A stretch of DNA of 64,000 nucleotides from Mycobacterium sp. MS1601 (lineage in GTDB: Bacteria > Actinomycetota > Actinomycetes > Mycobacteriales > Mycobacteriaceae). The DNA is taken from the NCBI RefSeq assembly GCF_001984215.1, contig NZ_CP019420.1, positions 2,232,001 to 2,296,000 on the forward strand, written 5' to 3'. The position numbers and the translations under genes are program-made. This document shows positions 38,264 to 50,610 of this stretch, piece by piece (positions within the stretch are counted from its first letter, which is position 1; every line of letters starts with the position of its first letter). The notes beneath the pieces were generated by a model that was not told the DNA's origin, did no database searches, and saw only the letters and a program-made list of their open reading frames with translations.

Positions 38264-41200
38264 TCACTTTCCCTGGTTGGCTTGGATCTGGTTGATGGCC
38301 TGGCTCAGGTGCGCGCCGACCTTGGCAATGTAGGGCTCGTCGATGGCCTGGATGTGCTCACCGCCGATGTTGACCACCTCGAGGTCGGACACGTACTCGC
38401 CCCAACCTCCGTCGGGCTGGCGGGTGGCGTACGCGGGTTCGAAGGTGATGGCGTCATCGTGGTAGCGGTCGGCCATGTACAGCGTGACGTGCCCGTCGTA
38501 GTGCTTGATCTCGGCGACGTCGAGAGCCCGCTGATCGAGGTAGGACGTGCGCTGGTGCTCGATGATGCCGCCGGGGATCTGTACACCGGAATCCTTGACG
38601 GCATTGAGGACGAACTCGACCTGCCCTGCGTCGTCGAGCTTTTCGAGCTCCTCGTACGGGATCGCGGGGATCTGCACGTTGAACGTCTTCTCGGCGAACT
38701 TGGCGTAGCGGTCCCAGCGGGCGCGGGTGCCTTCGGTGGACGTGTCGATCGGCACGCCGGGGCGCACGCAGTCGATGAGCCCGACGAACCGGACGTCGGC
38801 ACCGGCCTCCTTGAGCCCGATGGCGCAGGCATAGGACAGCGCCCCACCCAGACTCCATCCGGCCAGGATGAACGGCTTGTCCCCATTGAGTTCGAGGAGC
38901 TTCGGCACGTACACCGCGGCGCGTTCCTCGATGGTGCCCTCAACGCGCTCCAGGCCGATCATCGGCGTGCCTTCCGGCAGCCGGTTGAGCAGCGGCTCGT
39001 AGACCACCGTGGACCCACCCGCGGCGTGGAACACGTAAACCGGCACCTGGGCGTCGTTTTCGGGCTTGCGGATGGTGCGCACGAAGCCGTCGAGCTCGCC
39101 GGCTTCGAGGAACTCGCGCACCGTGGTCGACAGCGCCTCGATGTTCGGCGCCGAGGTGACGTCCTCGGCGGTGATGGTGCCTTCGGCGCGCTCCGAGAGC
39201 CGCTGCGCCAGTTTGGCCGCGGTGGCGTCGTCGAGGGCGGGCAGCTGGTTGAAGATGCCGCCGGGGCTCTTGCCGGTGACGATGGCCCAGGTGGCGAAAG
39301 TCAACCGCTCGGCCGCATCACGCGGTGGCACATCGGAATTCAGTGCCTCGGCGATGGCCTGCTGGTTCAGTGCGGCCGCTGCCGCAGCCAGATCGGGCTG
39401 GCTCCGGTTCTGACCGGTGGGATCGGTGGGCGGGGGCGGTAGCGGCTTGTCGCCCAGAGGGTTGGTGGGTGGCGGCGGGATGTCGGCAGGGGTGGTGTCC
39501 GCCGTGGCCGCCGCCTTCTCGTTGAGCTCCTCGGCCTCGGCAGCGACACCGGGATCAGACAGACCGGCCAGCCGCTCCTCGATCTCGGCAGCCGTGGTGG
39601 CGCCACCCAGCAGCTCGGCCTGCGCGGCGGCTACTTCCTCTTCGCTTGCGGTGCTCTGGAATTCGTGCAGCTGGGCCACCTCGTCGCGGTGCTCGATCGC
39701 GTAGGCGATCAGCTTCTCGACGTTGTAGAGATTGGCGTCGCGCACCGCGGTCAGCTGGATGGGCGGCAGATCGAAGTCGTACTCGACACGGTTCTTGATA
39801 CGCACCGCCATCAACGAATCGAGACCCAGTTCGATCAGCGGCACCTCCCAGGGCAGGTCCTCGGGTTCGTAGCCCATGGCGCCGCCGACGATGGCGCCCA
39901 GGCGATCACCGATGCTCTCCCCGGAGTCCGGTGACCACTTGGCGAAGCTCGCAGCCAGACCGGCACCCGCGGTCAGGTTGTCGGAAAGGATCTCGGCGTC
40001 GTCCTCCACCACTTCGGTTTCGGTCACGATCTCGGTGGTGGCGACACCGACGGCAGAGGCCACGGGCAAGGCGCCGCCCTGCCCCGCGCGGGTGACGATG
40101 GCGTCGTACACCAGGGTGAACGACTCTTCCATGCGGGCATGCACCTGCACCGACGCCCCACCGGGATGGCGAGTCAGGGTGGTCACCAACCGGGCGCCCT
40201 CACCGGCGATGGCCCGCTGCTCGGATGCGGTGAGCGTGGCGTCCGGAAGTACCTGCTTGGCAGCCGCTTTCACCAGCGCACCCAGATCGGTGTTGCCGCG
40301 CGGCGCGTACTCCCAGACGTGCTTGCCGTCCGGCAGCGACACGTGGGCGCCGGGCATGATGCCGGAGTTGTCGCCGGAGAAGTGGACGTCGAGCCAGTAC
40401 GGCTTGCGCCGGAACCGGGTGGGCGGGATGTGGGCGTAGCCGCCCTCGAAGTCGTCGGTCGGTTCGAACAGCGTCCGGATGTCGAGATCGTGGCCGTGGA
40501 CGAAGAGATGCGCCATGGCGGTGGTCATCGAGTCGACCTCGTCCTGCTTGCGCGCGAGCGTCGGGATCAGCTGGCCATCATGCAGACCTGCGCTGGCCGT
40601 CGTCAGCCCGACCTGCATCAGCGCCACCGGATTGGGCGCCAGTTCCAGGAACGTGGTGTGGCCGTTGTCGACCGCGTTGCGGATGCCCTGGGTGAAGTAG
40701 ACGCTGTGGCGCAGCCCCTTCTTCCAGTACTCCACGTCGTGGATGGGCTCGGCTCCGGCGCGGATCAGCCGGCCTTCGTGCACCGTGGAGAAGTACGCCG
40801 TCTCCAGCGGACGCGCCTGGATGCCCTGGATCTCCGCGGCCAGTTCACCGAGCAGCGGGTCCATCTGCTGAGTGTGGCTGGCGCCCTTGGTCTGGAACTT
40901 ACGGGCGAAACGGCCCTCGGCCTCGGCACGAGCGATGATCGCATCGACCTGCTCCGGCGGTCCGCCGATCACCGTCTGCGTCGGCGCGGCGTACACGCAC
41001 ACCTCGAGATCGGGGAAGTCGGAGAACACCGTTTTGATCTCGTCGACGGAGTATTCGACCAACGCCATCAACCGGATGTACTCGCCGAACAGCATGGCCT
41101 CGCCCTCACCCATCAGGTGCGAGCGCGAGCAGATGGTGCGGGTGGCGTCCTCGAGCGACAGCCCACCGGAGAAGTAGGCCGCAGCGGCCTCGCCGAGCGA

Positions 41201-43597
41201 CTGCCCCACCACCGCACCGGGTTTGGCGCCGTGATGCTTGAGCAGCTCACCGAGGGCCACCTGGATGGCGAAGATGACCACCTGGGTGGTCTCGATGCCG
41301 TAGTCCTGCGAATCGTCGAGGATCAGTTCGACGATCGAATACCCGAGCTCGTCCTGGATCAGGGCGTCGACGGTGTTGATCCACTGCGCGAACACCTCGT
41401 TGCGCAGGTACAGGCTCTTGCCCATCTTGCGGTGCTGGGCGCCGAAGCCGGCGAGCACCCACACCGGTCCGTTGGTGACCGGTCCGTCGGTGGACAGCAC
41501 CAGTGGGCTCTGCTTGCCCTCGGCCACCGCACGCAGGCCCTTGACGGCCTCGTCATGGTCGTGGGCCAGGATCACCGCACGCGAGCGGCCGTGGTTTCGC
41601 TTGGACAGGGAGCGCCCGATGGCCTCCAGGGAGGTGGCCCGGCCTTCCTCGCTGTCGATCCAGTCGGCGAGCTCGGCGGCGGCCAGCTTCTTGCGGGAAG
41701 TCAGGAACGCCGAAATAGCCAGCGGCACAATGGGTGTCACCGGTTCGGAAGCATCCAGTTCTTCGCGTGCGACCGCGAGCAGGCGCAGCGCCTCGTCGGT
41801 GAGGCCCGGCAACTCGTGCTCGTCCTCGACACGAGAGGATTCATTGCCGTAGAAGTCGAGGGTTTCCTCGGGCTCGTCGATGAACTCGCCGTACTCGTCC
41901 ATCCGCACGCCACCGACGTAGACCGCGTTCGCCTCGGACTTCTCAGGTGCCACAACAGGTTTCGGCGCGACCTCGGGCTCCACCAGATCACTGGGCAGCA
42001 CCTGGCGCACCACCACGTGGGCGTTGGCGCCACCGAAACCGAAGCCCGAGACACCGGCGATGGCGTGGCCGCTGTAGCGGGGCCAGTCGGTGACCGTGTC
42101 GTTGACCTTGAGGTGCTCGCGGTCGAAGTCGATGTATGGGTTGGGTCCGGCGTAGTTGATCGACGGCGGGATCTTGTCGTGGTGCAGCGCCAGGGTCACC
42201 TTCGCCAGGCTGGCGGCGCCGGCAGCCGACTCCAGGTGTCCCACGTTGGATTTCACCGCACCCAGCAGAGCCGGCTGATCGCTGGCGCGGCCCTTGCCGA
42301 CCACGCGGCCCAGCGCGTCGGCCTCGATGGGGTCACCGAGGATGGTGCCGGTGCCGTGCGCCTCGATGTAGTCGACGGTGCGCGGGTTGATCCCGGCGTT
42401 CTTGTACGCCTTGCGCAGCACCTCGGCCTGAGCGTCCGGGTTGGGGGCCAACATGCCGTTGGAGCGGCCGTCGTGGTTGACGGCGCTGCCCGCGATCACC
42501 GCCAGGATCTGGTCACCGTCGCGGCGTGCGTCGGCGACCCGCTTGAGCACCAGCATGCCCGCGCCCTCCGCGCGGGAGTAGCCGTCGGCGTCCGAGGAGA
42601 AGGACTTGATCCGCCCGTCCGGCGCCAACACGCCGCCCACCTCGTCGAAACCGATGGTGACCAGCGGGGTGATCATGGCGTTGACACCGCCGGCAACCAC
42701 CACGTCGGCCTCACCGGAACGCAGCGCCTGCACACCCTCGTGCACGGCCACCAGCGACGACGAACACGCGGTGTCGATGGCCATCGATGGGCCGCGGAAG
42801 TCGTAGAAGTACGACACCCGGTTGGCGATGATCGAACTGCTGGTGCCGGTGATGGCGTACGGGTGCGCCGTCGCCGGGTCCGCGACCGCCATGAAGCTGT
42901 AGTCGTTGTTGGAGGCGCCGATGAAAACACCCACCGCGCCACCGCGCAGCGAAGACGCCGGGATGCGCGCGTGTTCCAGTGCCTCCCAGGTCAATTCGAG
43001 CGCCATCCGCTGCTGCGGATCGATGTTGTCGGCTTCCATCTTCGACAGCGCGAAGAACTCGGCGTCGAATCCCTTGATATCGGAGAGGTAGCCGCCGCGG
43101 GTATGGGCCTTGGCGACCCGCTCCGCGATGCGCGGTTCGGCCAGGAACTCCTCCCAGCGGCCCTCGGGCAGATCGGTGATGGCGTCGCGGCCCTCCAGCA
43201 GCGCCTGCCACGTCTCGCCCGGGGTGTTCATGTCGCCGGGGAAGCGGGTCCCCAGACCGACAATCGCGATGTCGGCCAGATCTTCAGAGCGGGACCAGTC
43301 CTCACCCTCGAGATCGCTGAGGTCCTCTTCGGGTTCACCCTCGACGATCACCTGGGCCAGCAGCTCGATCGTCGGATGCTTGAACGCCGTGGTGGCGCTG
43401 ACGGTGACGCCGGTGAAGTCCTCGATGTCCGAGGCCATGGCGACGGCGTCGCGCGACGACAGACCGAGCTCGACCATGGGCGCGGACTCGTTGACCGAAT
43501 CCGGTGACTGACCGGTGGCATTGGCCACCCAGTCGCGCAGCCACGTCCGCATCTCCGGGACGCTCAAGTCAGGCTTGCCGGGAGTGTTTTCGCTCAT
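38264..43597 (-). CDS. pks13: Polyketide synthase Pks13 (mycolate condensase)
   Basis: A 1777-residue type I PKS that condenses the meromycoloyl chain and the carboxylated alpha chain into the alpha-alkyl beta-keto mycolate precursor. Domains in order: N-terminal ACP with Ser48 ([10 protein letters not shown]), ketosynthase with Cys278 (DTACSSS), acyltransferase with Ser800 (GQSLGEAA), second ACP with Ser1261 (LGLDSLMAV), a Pro/Ala-rich linker about 1330-1430, and thioesterase with Ser1582 (GWSLGG). It closely follows M. tuberculosis Pks13 (1733 aa) except for a longer linker before the thioesterase. The ATG at 43597 (MSENTPG) is preferred to one 15 bp upstream. It lies 37 bp after fadD32. 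Confidence 0.97.
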   Translation of the reverse strand: MSENTPGKPDLSVPEMRTWLRDWVANATGQSPDSVNESAPMVELGLSSRDAVAMASDIEDFTGVTVSATTAFKHPTIELLAQVIVEGEPEEDLSDLEGEDWSRSEDLADIAIVGLGTRFPGDMNTPGETWQALLEGRDAITDLPEGRWEEFLAEPRIAERVAKAHTRGGYLSDIKGFDAEFFALSKMEADNIDPQQRMALELTWEALEHARIPASSLRGGAVGVFIGASNNDYSFMAVADPATAHPYAITGTSSSIIANRVSYFYDFRGPSMAIDTACSSSLVAVHEGVQALRSGEADVVVAGGVNAMITPLVTIGFDEVGGVLAPDGRIKSFSSDADGYSRAEGAGMLVLKRVADARRDGDQILAVIAGSAVNHDGRSNGMLAPNPDAQAEVLRKAYKNAGINPRTVDYIEAHGTGTILGDPIEADALGRVVGKGRASDQPALLGAVKSNVGHLESAAGAASLAKVTLALHHDKIPPSINYAGPNPYIDFDREHLKVNDTVTDWPRYSGHAIAGVSGFGFGGANAHVVVRQVLPSDLVEPEVAPKPVVAPEKSEANAVYVGGVRMDEYGEFIDEPEETLDFYGNESSRVEDEHELPGLTDEALRLLAVAREELDASEPVTPIVPLAISAFLTSRKKLAAAELADWIDSEEGRATSLEAIGRSLSKRNHGRSRAVILAHDHDEAVKGLRAVAEGKQSPLVLSTDGPVTNGPVWVLAGFGAQHRKMGKSLYLRNEVFAQWINTVDALIQDELGYSIVELILDDSQDYGIETTQVVIFAIQVALGELLKHHGAKPGAVVGQSLGEAAAAYFSGGLSLEDATRTICSRSHLMGEGEAMLFGEYIRLMALVEYSVDEIKTVFSDFPDLEVCVYAAPTQTVIGGPPEQVDAIIARAEAEGRFARKFQTKGASHTQQMDPLLGELAAEIQGIQARPLETAYFSTVHEGRLIRAGAEPIHDVEYWKKGLRHSVYFTQGIRNAVDNGHTTFLELAPNPVALMQVGLTTASAGLHDGQLIPTLARKQDEVDSMTTAMAHLFVHGHDLDIRTLFEPTDDFEGGYAHIPPTRFRRKPYWLDVHFSGDNSGIMPGAHVSLPDGKHVWEYAPRGNTDLGALVKAAAKQVLPDATLTASEQRAIAGEGARLVTTLTRHPGGASVQVHARMEESFTLVYDAIVTRAGQGGALPVASAVGVATTEIVTETEVVEDDAEILSDNLTAGAGLAASFAKWSPDSGESIGDRLGAIVGGAMGYEPEDLPWEVPLIELGLDSLMAVRIKNRVEYDFDLPPIQLTAVRDANLYNVEKLIAYAIEHRDEVAQLHEFQSTASEEEVAAAQAELLGGATTAAEIEERLAGLSDPGVAAEAEELNEKAAATADTTPADIPPPPTNPLGDKPLPPPPTDPTGQNRSQPDLAAAAAALNQQAIAEALNSDVPPRDAAERLTFATWAIVTGKSPGGIFNQLPALDDATAAKLAQRLSERAEGTITAEDVTSAPNIEALSTTVREFLEAGELDGFVRTIRKPENDAQVPVYVFHAAGGSTVVYEPLLNRLPEGTPMIGLERVEGTIEERAAVYVPKLLELNGDKPFILAGWSLGGALSYACAIGLKEAGADVRFVGLIDCVRPGVPIDTSTEGTRARWDRYAKFAEKTFNVQIPAIPYEELEKLDDAGQVEFVLNAVKDSGVQIPGGIIEHQRTSYLDQRALDVAEIKHYDGHVTLYMADRYHDDAITFEPAYATRQPDGGWGEYVSDLEVVNIGGEHIQAIDEPYIAKVGAHLSQAINQIQANQGK

Positions 43598-43634
43598 ATC
43601 GCTAGGCCTCACTCAGCTTGTGAAGAAAAGAATG

Positions 43635-45523
43635 TCAGTCCGTCTCGTCGGGGAAGGCATTGGCCACCTTCCCGCTGCGCAGACTGCCGTCCAGGTACGC
43701 CGCCCGGCACGCTCGCCGGCCGATCTTGCCGCTCGACGTGCGTGGGATGGCTCCCGCGGCGGTCAACACCACGTCGCGCACCGTGACACCGTGGCGCACC
43801 GCGATGGCGGCACGGATGTCGTCGTGAATGGGCGCCTGGTCGAGCTTGTGGGCACCCGGTGCGCGCTCTGCGACGATCACCAACTGCTCGGACGTGTCGT
43901 CCGGGTCTCGCTTGAGGCCGGCATGGGCATTGGCGAAGACCTCATCGGGCAGCTGGTTGGCCGGCACCGAGAACGCCGCCACATAACCGGTGCGCAGCGC
44001 CTTGTTGGACTCCTGCGCCGAGTACTCCAGGTCCTGCGGGTAGTGGTTGCGGCCGTCGACGATGACCAGGTCCTTCACGCGGCCCGTGATGTACAGATCG
44101 CCGTCGTAGAACGCGCCGTAGTCGCCGGTGCGCACCCAGAAGCTGTCGTCGTCGGCGCCGTCGGCATGCGAAGGGGTGGTGCGTGACTTCAGCAGGTTCC
44201 GGAAGGTCTCCTGGGTCTCTGCCTCCTTGCCCCAGTAGCCGGTACCCATGTTCTGGCCGCTGATCCAGATCTCGCCGATCTGGCCGTCAGGGAGTTCGGT
44301 GGCGGTGTCCGCGTCGACGATGACCGCCCACTCCGCGACACCGACCTTGCCCGCAGAGGCCTGCGCGACCGCCTTCGGGAATCGGCGGACACCTCGACGA
44401 ACCGGTGGTTGTTCAGTTCGTCGCGATCGACGTTGACGATCTTCGGGTGCTCACCGGACGGGGTGGTGGACACGAACAGCGTCGCCTCGGCCAGACCGTA
44501 GGACGGCTTGATGGCCTGGGGCGGGAAACCGTACGGGCCGAACGCCTCGTTGAAGCGGCGCACCGTGGCCGCGGAGATGGGCTCGCTGCCGTTGAGCACG
44601 GCTTTGCACAACGACAGATCGAGCTCCGGGTCGCCCTCCTTCGGGACACCGCGAGCCGCGGCGTGGTCGAAGGCGAAGTTGGGGGCCACCGAGATGATGC
44701 CGCCGGTATCGTCCGGCTTGCGCGACATCTCGTTGATCCAGCGCTGCGGCCTGCGGACGAACGCCGCCGGGGTCATGAAGGTGAAGTAGTGGCCGATCAT
44801 CGGCGCGATCAGCGCGGTGATGAGGCCCATGTCGTGGAAGAAGGGCAGCCAGGAGACACCGCGGTCACCCTCCTCGCCCTCGAGTGCCTCGATCACCTGA
44901 ACGACGTTGGTCGCCAGGTTGACGTGGGTGATCTGCACGCCGGTGGGGATCCGCGTCGAACCCGAGGTGTACTGCAGGTAGGCGATGGTCTCGCGGTCGA
45001 TCTCCACCGGCTCCCAGGTGGATCCGACCTCGTTGGGAATGGCATCGACGGCGATCACCCGGGGACGATCCTTGGCCGGCCTGCTGCGGAAGAACTTGCG
45101 CACCCCCTCTGCTGACTCCGTGGTGGTCAGAATCGCCGTGGGCGAGCAGTTGTCCAGCACCGCGTGCAACCGTCCGACGTGGCCGGGCTCGGACGGGTCG
45201 AACAGTGGCACCGCGATGCGCCCGGAGTACAGCGTGCCGAAGAAGGCCACCACGTAGTCGAGGTTCTGCGGGCAGAGGATGGCGACACGATCACCGGGCT
45301 GGGTGACCTGCTGCAGTCGGGCGCCGAGCGCCTTGTTGCGGGCACTGAACTCGGCCCAGTTCAGGTCACGGGCGATGCCGTCGCGCTCGGTGGAGTAGTC
45401 GAGGAATCGATAGGCGAGTTTGTCGCCGCGCACCTTCGCCCAGCGCTCGACGTGACGGACCAAGTTGCCGTTGTCCGGAAAGGTGATGCGCCCGTTCTTG
45501 ATGAATGGGTTGTGGAACGGCAT
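43635..45523 (-). CDS. fadD32: Long-chain fatty-acyl-AMP ligase FadD32, frameshifted as sequenced
   Basis: FadD32 activates meromycolic acid as acyl-AMP and loads it on Pks13. The N-terminal part reads from ATG 45523 (AAGGAG ribosome-binding site 8 nt upstream) through [12 protein letters not shown], the AMP-binding P-loop, and [10 protein letters not shown] to the residues [12 protein letters not shown]. There the frame is lost, and the last about 240 residues ([35 protein letters not shown]) continue in another frame to 43635. Adding one C in the run at 44377-44379 (GGG on the plus strand) restores [16 protein letters not shown] and a 629-residue protein (637 in M. tuberculosis). As this enzyme is essential in mycobacteria, a sequencing or assembly error is much likelier than a pseudogene. 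Confidence 0.92.
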
Positions 45524-45738
45524 ACAGCTCTCCTTATAGAACGTCTCAGGCCGGGGTTGGCGGCGGCTTTCACAGCCGGTCTCGGCCCCACCCTCAAACC
45601 TCACAGATCGTACAGATCCGCGAATGCAAGTCGACGGACCGCAACGCATGCAGGTCTTATTTTTTCCTTAATGTTACGGTCCGCCGTCGCGAGCCGCCAA
45701 ATCTGAGTGCGCCCGGCCTTCCGTCGCCTTCGGGCTCC
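45524..45738 (-). promoter_or_regulatory. Upstream regulatory region of the fadD32-pks13-accD4 operon
   Basis: This 215-bp gap separates the Rv3802c-like gene from fadD32. It contains an unusually AT-rich stretch (about 45653-45676, including six consecutive T) framed by the inverted repeat CGGACCG (45635-45641) and CGGTCCG (45677-45683). On the minus strand TACGAT (45612-45607) is a possible -10, giving a leader of roughly 75 nt to the fadD32 ATG. The A/T tract is on the wrong strand to serve as a U-tract for the upstream gene, so a promoter/operator function is favoured over a terminator. Confidence 0.45.
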
Positions 45739-46764
45739 TCAGCCGTGAGGTGGCTGCGGAGCGTTCTCGATCAGACCACGCGCCCAGTTCTGCGTCCACA
45801 CCGTGGCGGGCTGACCGTCGAGCTGCCAGAACTGCGTCGTGGCATACAGCGCGTGCACGGGCTGGCCCGCCCCGCCCAGCAGCACGTCGATGGTGGCAGG
45901 CAGATTGACGATGCTGAAGGCCTGTTCCGGAGCTGCGCAGATCAAGTCACCGGCCGCGCAGATCTGATTGGTGCGGTCGTTGAGCGCACCAAAACCACCC
46001 GGGCGCGGGCCCGTCATGGCCAACCCGAGCGTCGACAGCGTCGGCACCTCCTGCAACGTGATCTCCGCGCCCTGCCCCGGCGGGTTGGGTCCGATGTCCT
46101 TGCCGACACCGGTCTGCCTACGACCGTCGGCGATCAACGTCACACCCAGCACCAGGTCCTCGTCCACCGGACCGCGCCCGTTGCCGATGTCACTGGCAAT
46201 GTCACCGGCGATCACCGCGCCCTGAGAGAACCCCGCGATCACGTAACTGGTCAGCGGGCACCTGGTGTTCATGTCCGTGATCGCCTTGATGGCTGTCCGG
46301 GTGCCCTCGGCACGGCTGTCGTTGTAGGACATCTGCCCGTCGGCGGAGAACGGATTGTGGAACTGCGCGGTGTACGGGACGGTGTACACCTGCACCCGTT
46401 GGCCGGGGAACGAGCCGGCGATGGGACCGCTGACGCCCAGCATCAACGATCGCGGGAACTGCGTCGGATTCAGCGGGTCATCGGTGGGTGAAGACTCCCA
46501 GGTACCCGGGATGGAGATCATCTGCACGTCCGGGCAGCTGGCGTCCTGGAACTCCGGGCGCGGCTTCTTGCCGGGGGTGGTCGACGTCGGCGGCACCGCC
46601 GTCGGGGGAACGGCCGTGGGCGGGGATTCGGGCTGCCGCACCACGATCACCACGATGGCGACCACGAGCGCGACGGCAATGGTGACCGCTATGGCAGCCA
46701 CGACCGCCAGGACGCGATGACGCCGTTGCCGGGACCGACGGGGGCTACGGGACTTCTTGGCCAT
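45739..46764 (-). CDS. Cell-envelope lipase/thioesterase of the cutinase-like family (Rv3802c orthologue, Culp6)
   Basis: A 341-residue alpha/beta hydrolase anchored by an N-terminal helix (about residues 19-43) after a very basic cytoplasmic start. A Pro/Thr-rich linker (about 47-70) leads to the extracytoplasmic cutinase-like domain. The nucleophile is Ser180 in [10 protein letters not shown], matching Ser175 of the 336-residue M. tuberculosis protein; the disulfide cysteines around SCPD and RCPL are present. Rv3802c is an essential phospholipase/thioesterase linked to mycolate metabolism, and it lies between the fadD32 operon and the antigen 85 genes here as in other mycobacteria. Confidence 0.92.
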   Translation of the reverse strand: MAKKSRSPRRSRQRRHRVLAVVAAIAVTIAVALVVAIVVIVVRQPESPPTAVPPTAVPPTSTTPGKKPRPEFQDASCPDVQMISIPGTWESSPTDDPLNPTQFPRSLMLGVSGPIAGSFPGQRVQVYTVPYTAQFHNPFSADGQMSYNDSRAEGTRTAIKAITDMNTRCPLTSYVIAGFSQGAVIAGDIASDIGNGRGPVDEDLVLGVTLIADGRRQTGVGKDIGPNPPGQGAEITLQEVPTLSTLGLAMTGPRPGGFGALNDRTNQICAAGDLICAAPEQAFSIVNLPATIDVLLGGAGQPVHALYATTQFWQLDGQPATVWTQNWARGLIENAPQPPHG

Positions 46765-46785
46765 GTATGGAGAGGGGTTCTTCCG

Positions 46786-47271
46786 TTAGCAGAGGCGGGC
46801 GGTCGCGATGCGGATGTACTGCGCGGTGGTCTCGTCCACCTGCGCAGCGATCGCGGTCACCGCGGTGTTGGGGTTCATGTCGTGGATCTCGCCTCGCACC
46901 AGCGGGAAGACGAAGTCCCAGACACCCTGGTCACTCTGGCCCGCATTGCGGGCCTGGCAGACGTAGCTGCCGATCGACAGCGCCATCAGGTCGCTGGACC
47001 GCCGTACCCCGGAGGCGTTCAGCGTGTCCAGGTACTCGCGCTGCGCAGGTGTGATGGACAGGTCGCGGGTGTCCGGCGCGCTGGGCAGCGTGGCATCGGA
47101 TCCGTTGTGACCGGCTGCGGGCGCATTCGATCGAGGCGGAGCGACGCTGGTCATCAGGTCCTCACCCGACGCGCATCCGGCCACGAGAACCGCGGCAATC
47201 GCACCCATCAACGCTGCCGACAGGACCGCTACGGGCACACCCCGTCGACACGATCCGGCGCTCGGTTGCAT
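46786..47271 (-). CDS. DUF732-like lipoprotein
   Basis: A 161-residue predicted lipoprotein. The N-terminus has basic residues, a hydrophobic stretch and the lipobox LVAGC (Cys32), so the mature protein would be lipid-anchored outside the membrane. The C-terminal half (REYLDTLNASGV, followed by IGSYVCQARNAG) resembles the DUF732 domain frequent in mycobacterial secreted proteins. It lies 21 bp upstream of the Rv3802c-like gene on the same strand, and 21 bp downstream of the MPT51-like gene, so co-transcription is likely. Function unknown. Confidence 0.75.
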   Translation of the reverse strand: MQPSAGSCRRGVPVAVLSAALMGAIAAVLVAGCASGEDLMTSVAPPRSNAPAAGHNGSDATLPSAPDTRDLSITPAQREYLDTLNASGVRRSSDLMALSIGSYVCQARNAGQSDQGVWDFVFPLVRGEIHDMNPNTAVTAIAAQVDETTAQYIRIATARLC

Positions 47272-47292
47272 GTCTCCAAGGTACCGGCTCGA

Positions 47293-48174
47293 TCAGGCGA
47301 TAGCTGCGGCGATGTCTCCTGACATGGCACCCAGCTGCGGCGCCCAGGAACCCCACCCGTGATCGCCGCTGGTGGGGAAGTCGAAGTGACCGTTGGCACC
47401 ACCGATGCTGCGGTAATGCGCGTAGAACGTGCGGTTGCTGCCTTGGGCCTGATCGCAGTAGCCGATCATCGCCGCCGGATCGACACACGTCAACGTCTGC
47501 GGGCTGAACACCCACAACCGGGTGTTGTTGTCCACCAGCAGCTGCGCGTGCACGTCCGGGTCATGCCACTTCCACCGGCCGAACTGCGCAGGGCCCCACA
47601 TCAGGTTGGTGTCCGCACCACCGAAACGCATCATGCCGTCGTGCAGCGCACCGTTGAGGAACGTGTTCGACGGGGTCAGGAAACCCGACAGCGAGCCCGC
47701 GTACCGAAAGCGGTTCGGGTAGAACTCCGCCAGCGTCACCGCCGCCGTGCCCCCCTGGGCCGCGCCGACGATGGCGTGACCGTCCGGCGACAGACCCTTG
47801 TTGGCCGCCAGCCAGTTGGGCAGCTCGGTGGCCAGGAATGTCTCCCACTGCTTGCCGCCGTCCTGCTCCCAGTTGGTGTACAGGCTCCAGGCACCACCGG
47901 CCGGCGCCACCACCGACACCCCCTTGCCCGCGAAGGTGTTCATGGCATTGCCCGCGGTCACCCAGTTGCTGACCTCGGGAGCGGCGTTGAACGCGTCCAG
48001 CAGGATCACCGCGTGCGGGCCACCACCTTGGAACGCCACCGGAATGGACCGCCCCATCGCAGCCGAGGGCACCTGCAGGTACTCCACCGTGTCGGCCTGC
48101 GCCGCCGATGTGCCCGCCCCCCACATCGTGGCCGTCAGAATCAACACGCCCAGCAACCGCAGCAGGTTCGACAC
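47293..48174 (-). CDS. MPT51/FbpD-like antigen 85 homologue without catalytic serine
   Basis: A 293-residue secreted alpha/beta-hydrolase-fold protein of the antigen 85 family. A signal peptide (about 1-27, ending SAAQA) precedes YLQVPSAAMGRSIPVAF. The nucleophile elbow reads VGAAQGG, so the Ser of active mycolyltransferases (GLSM) is replaced, exactly as known for MPT51 (Rv3803c). It is thus expected to bind carbohydrate or matrix proteins rather than transfer mycolates. GTG start at 48174. It is followed by the DUF732 lipoprotein and preceded by fbpA on the same strand. Confidence 0.9.
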   Translation of the reverse strand: MSNLLRLLGVLILTATMWGAGTSAAQADTVEYLQVPSAAMGRSIPVAFQGGGPHAVILLDAFNAAPEVSNWVTAGNAMNTFAGKGVSVVAPAGGAWSLYTNWEQDGGKQWETFLATELPNWLAANKGLSPDGHAIVGAAQGGTAAVTLAEFYPNRFRYAGSLSGFLTPSNTFLNGALHDGMMRFGGADTNLMWGPAQFGRWKWHDPDVHAQLLVDNNTRLWVFSPQTLTCVDPAAMIGYCDQAQGSNRTFYAHYRSIGGANGHFDFPTSGDHGWGSWAPQLGAMSGDIAAAIA

Positions 48175-48260
48175 GTTAGGAAGTGTTGCACATCACCCCG
48201 GCGCCGGAGACGACAACGGCGGCGACCCCGTGGGGTCACCGCCGTTGCTGAGTGTGTGCT

Positions 48261-49396
<1,136 letters not shown>

Positions 49397-49461
49397 TCAA
49401 CCACACCTTCGGTGATGCTTCTGCTTTCAGTTGTGGTCAAACCGTGTTCCAACAGCGCATT

Positions 49462-50472
<1,011 letters not shown>

Positions 50473-50610
50473 TCACCACACATGACTTAGGTATCGCTGC
50501 GACAACACGTCTGCGTTACCCAGGTGCATCAGCGACCGGACGGCAAACAGCTCACGCGCTTGCGGTTCGGCGCTGCCCCCGGGCTCCTTCGTCGCGCATA
50601 GGCGACCGAA

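Noticed and set aside
40139..43507. Long plus-strand ORF (1122 aa) opposite pks13
   Set aside because: Antisense shadow of a firmly identified PKS; high GC keeps the opposite frame open, and the translation is Arg/His-rich without domains.
43635..45523. fadD32 as a true pseudogene or two separate genes
   Set aside because: A single added base restores the full conserved protein, the gene is essential in known mycobacteria, and the same error type recurs in three other genes of the window.
47293..48174. Active mycolyltransferase
   Set aside because: The nucleophile elbow is VGAAQGG, without the catalytic serine, as in MPT51.
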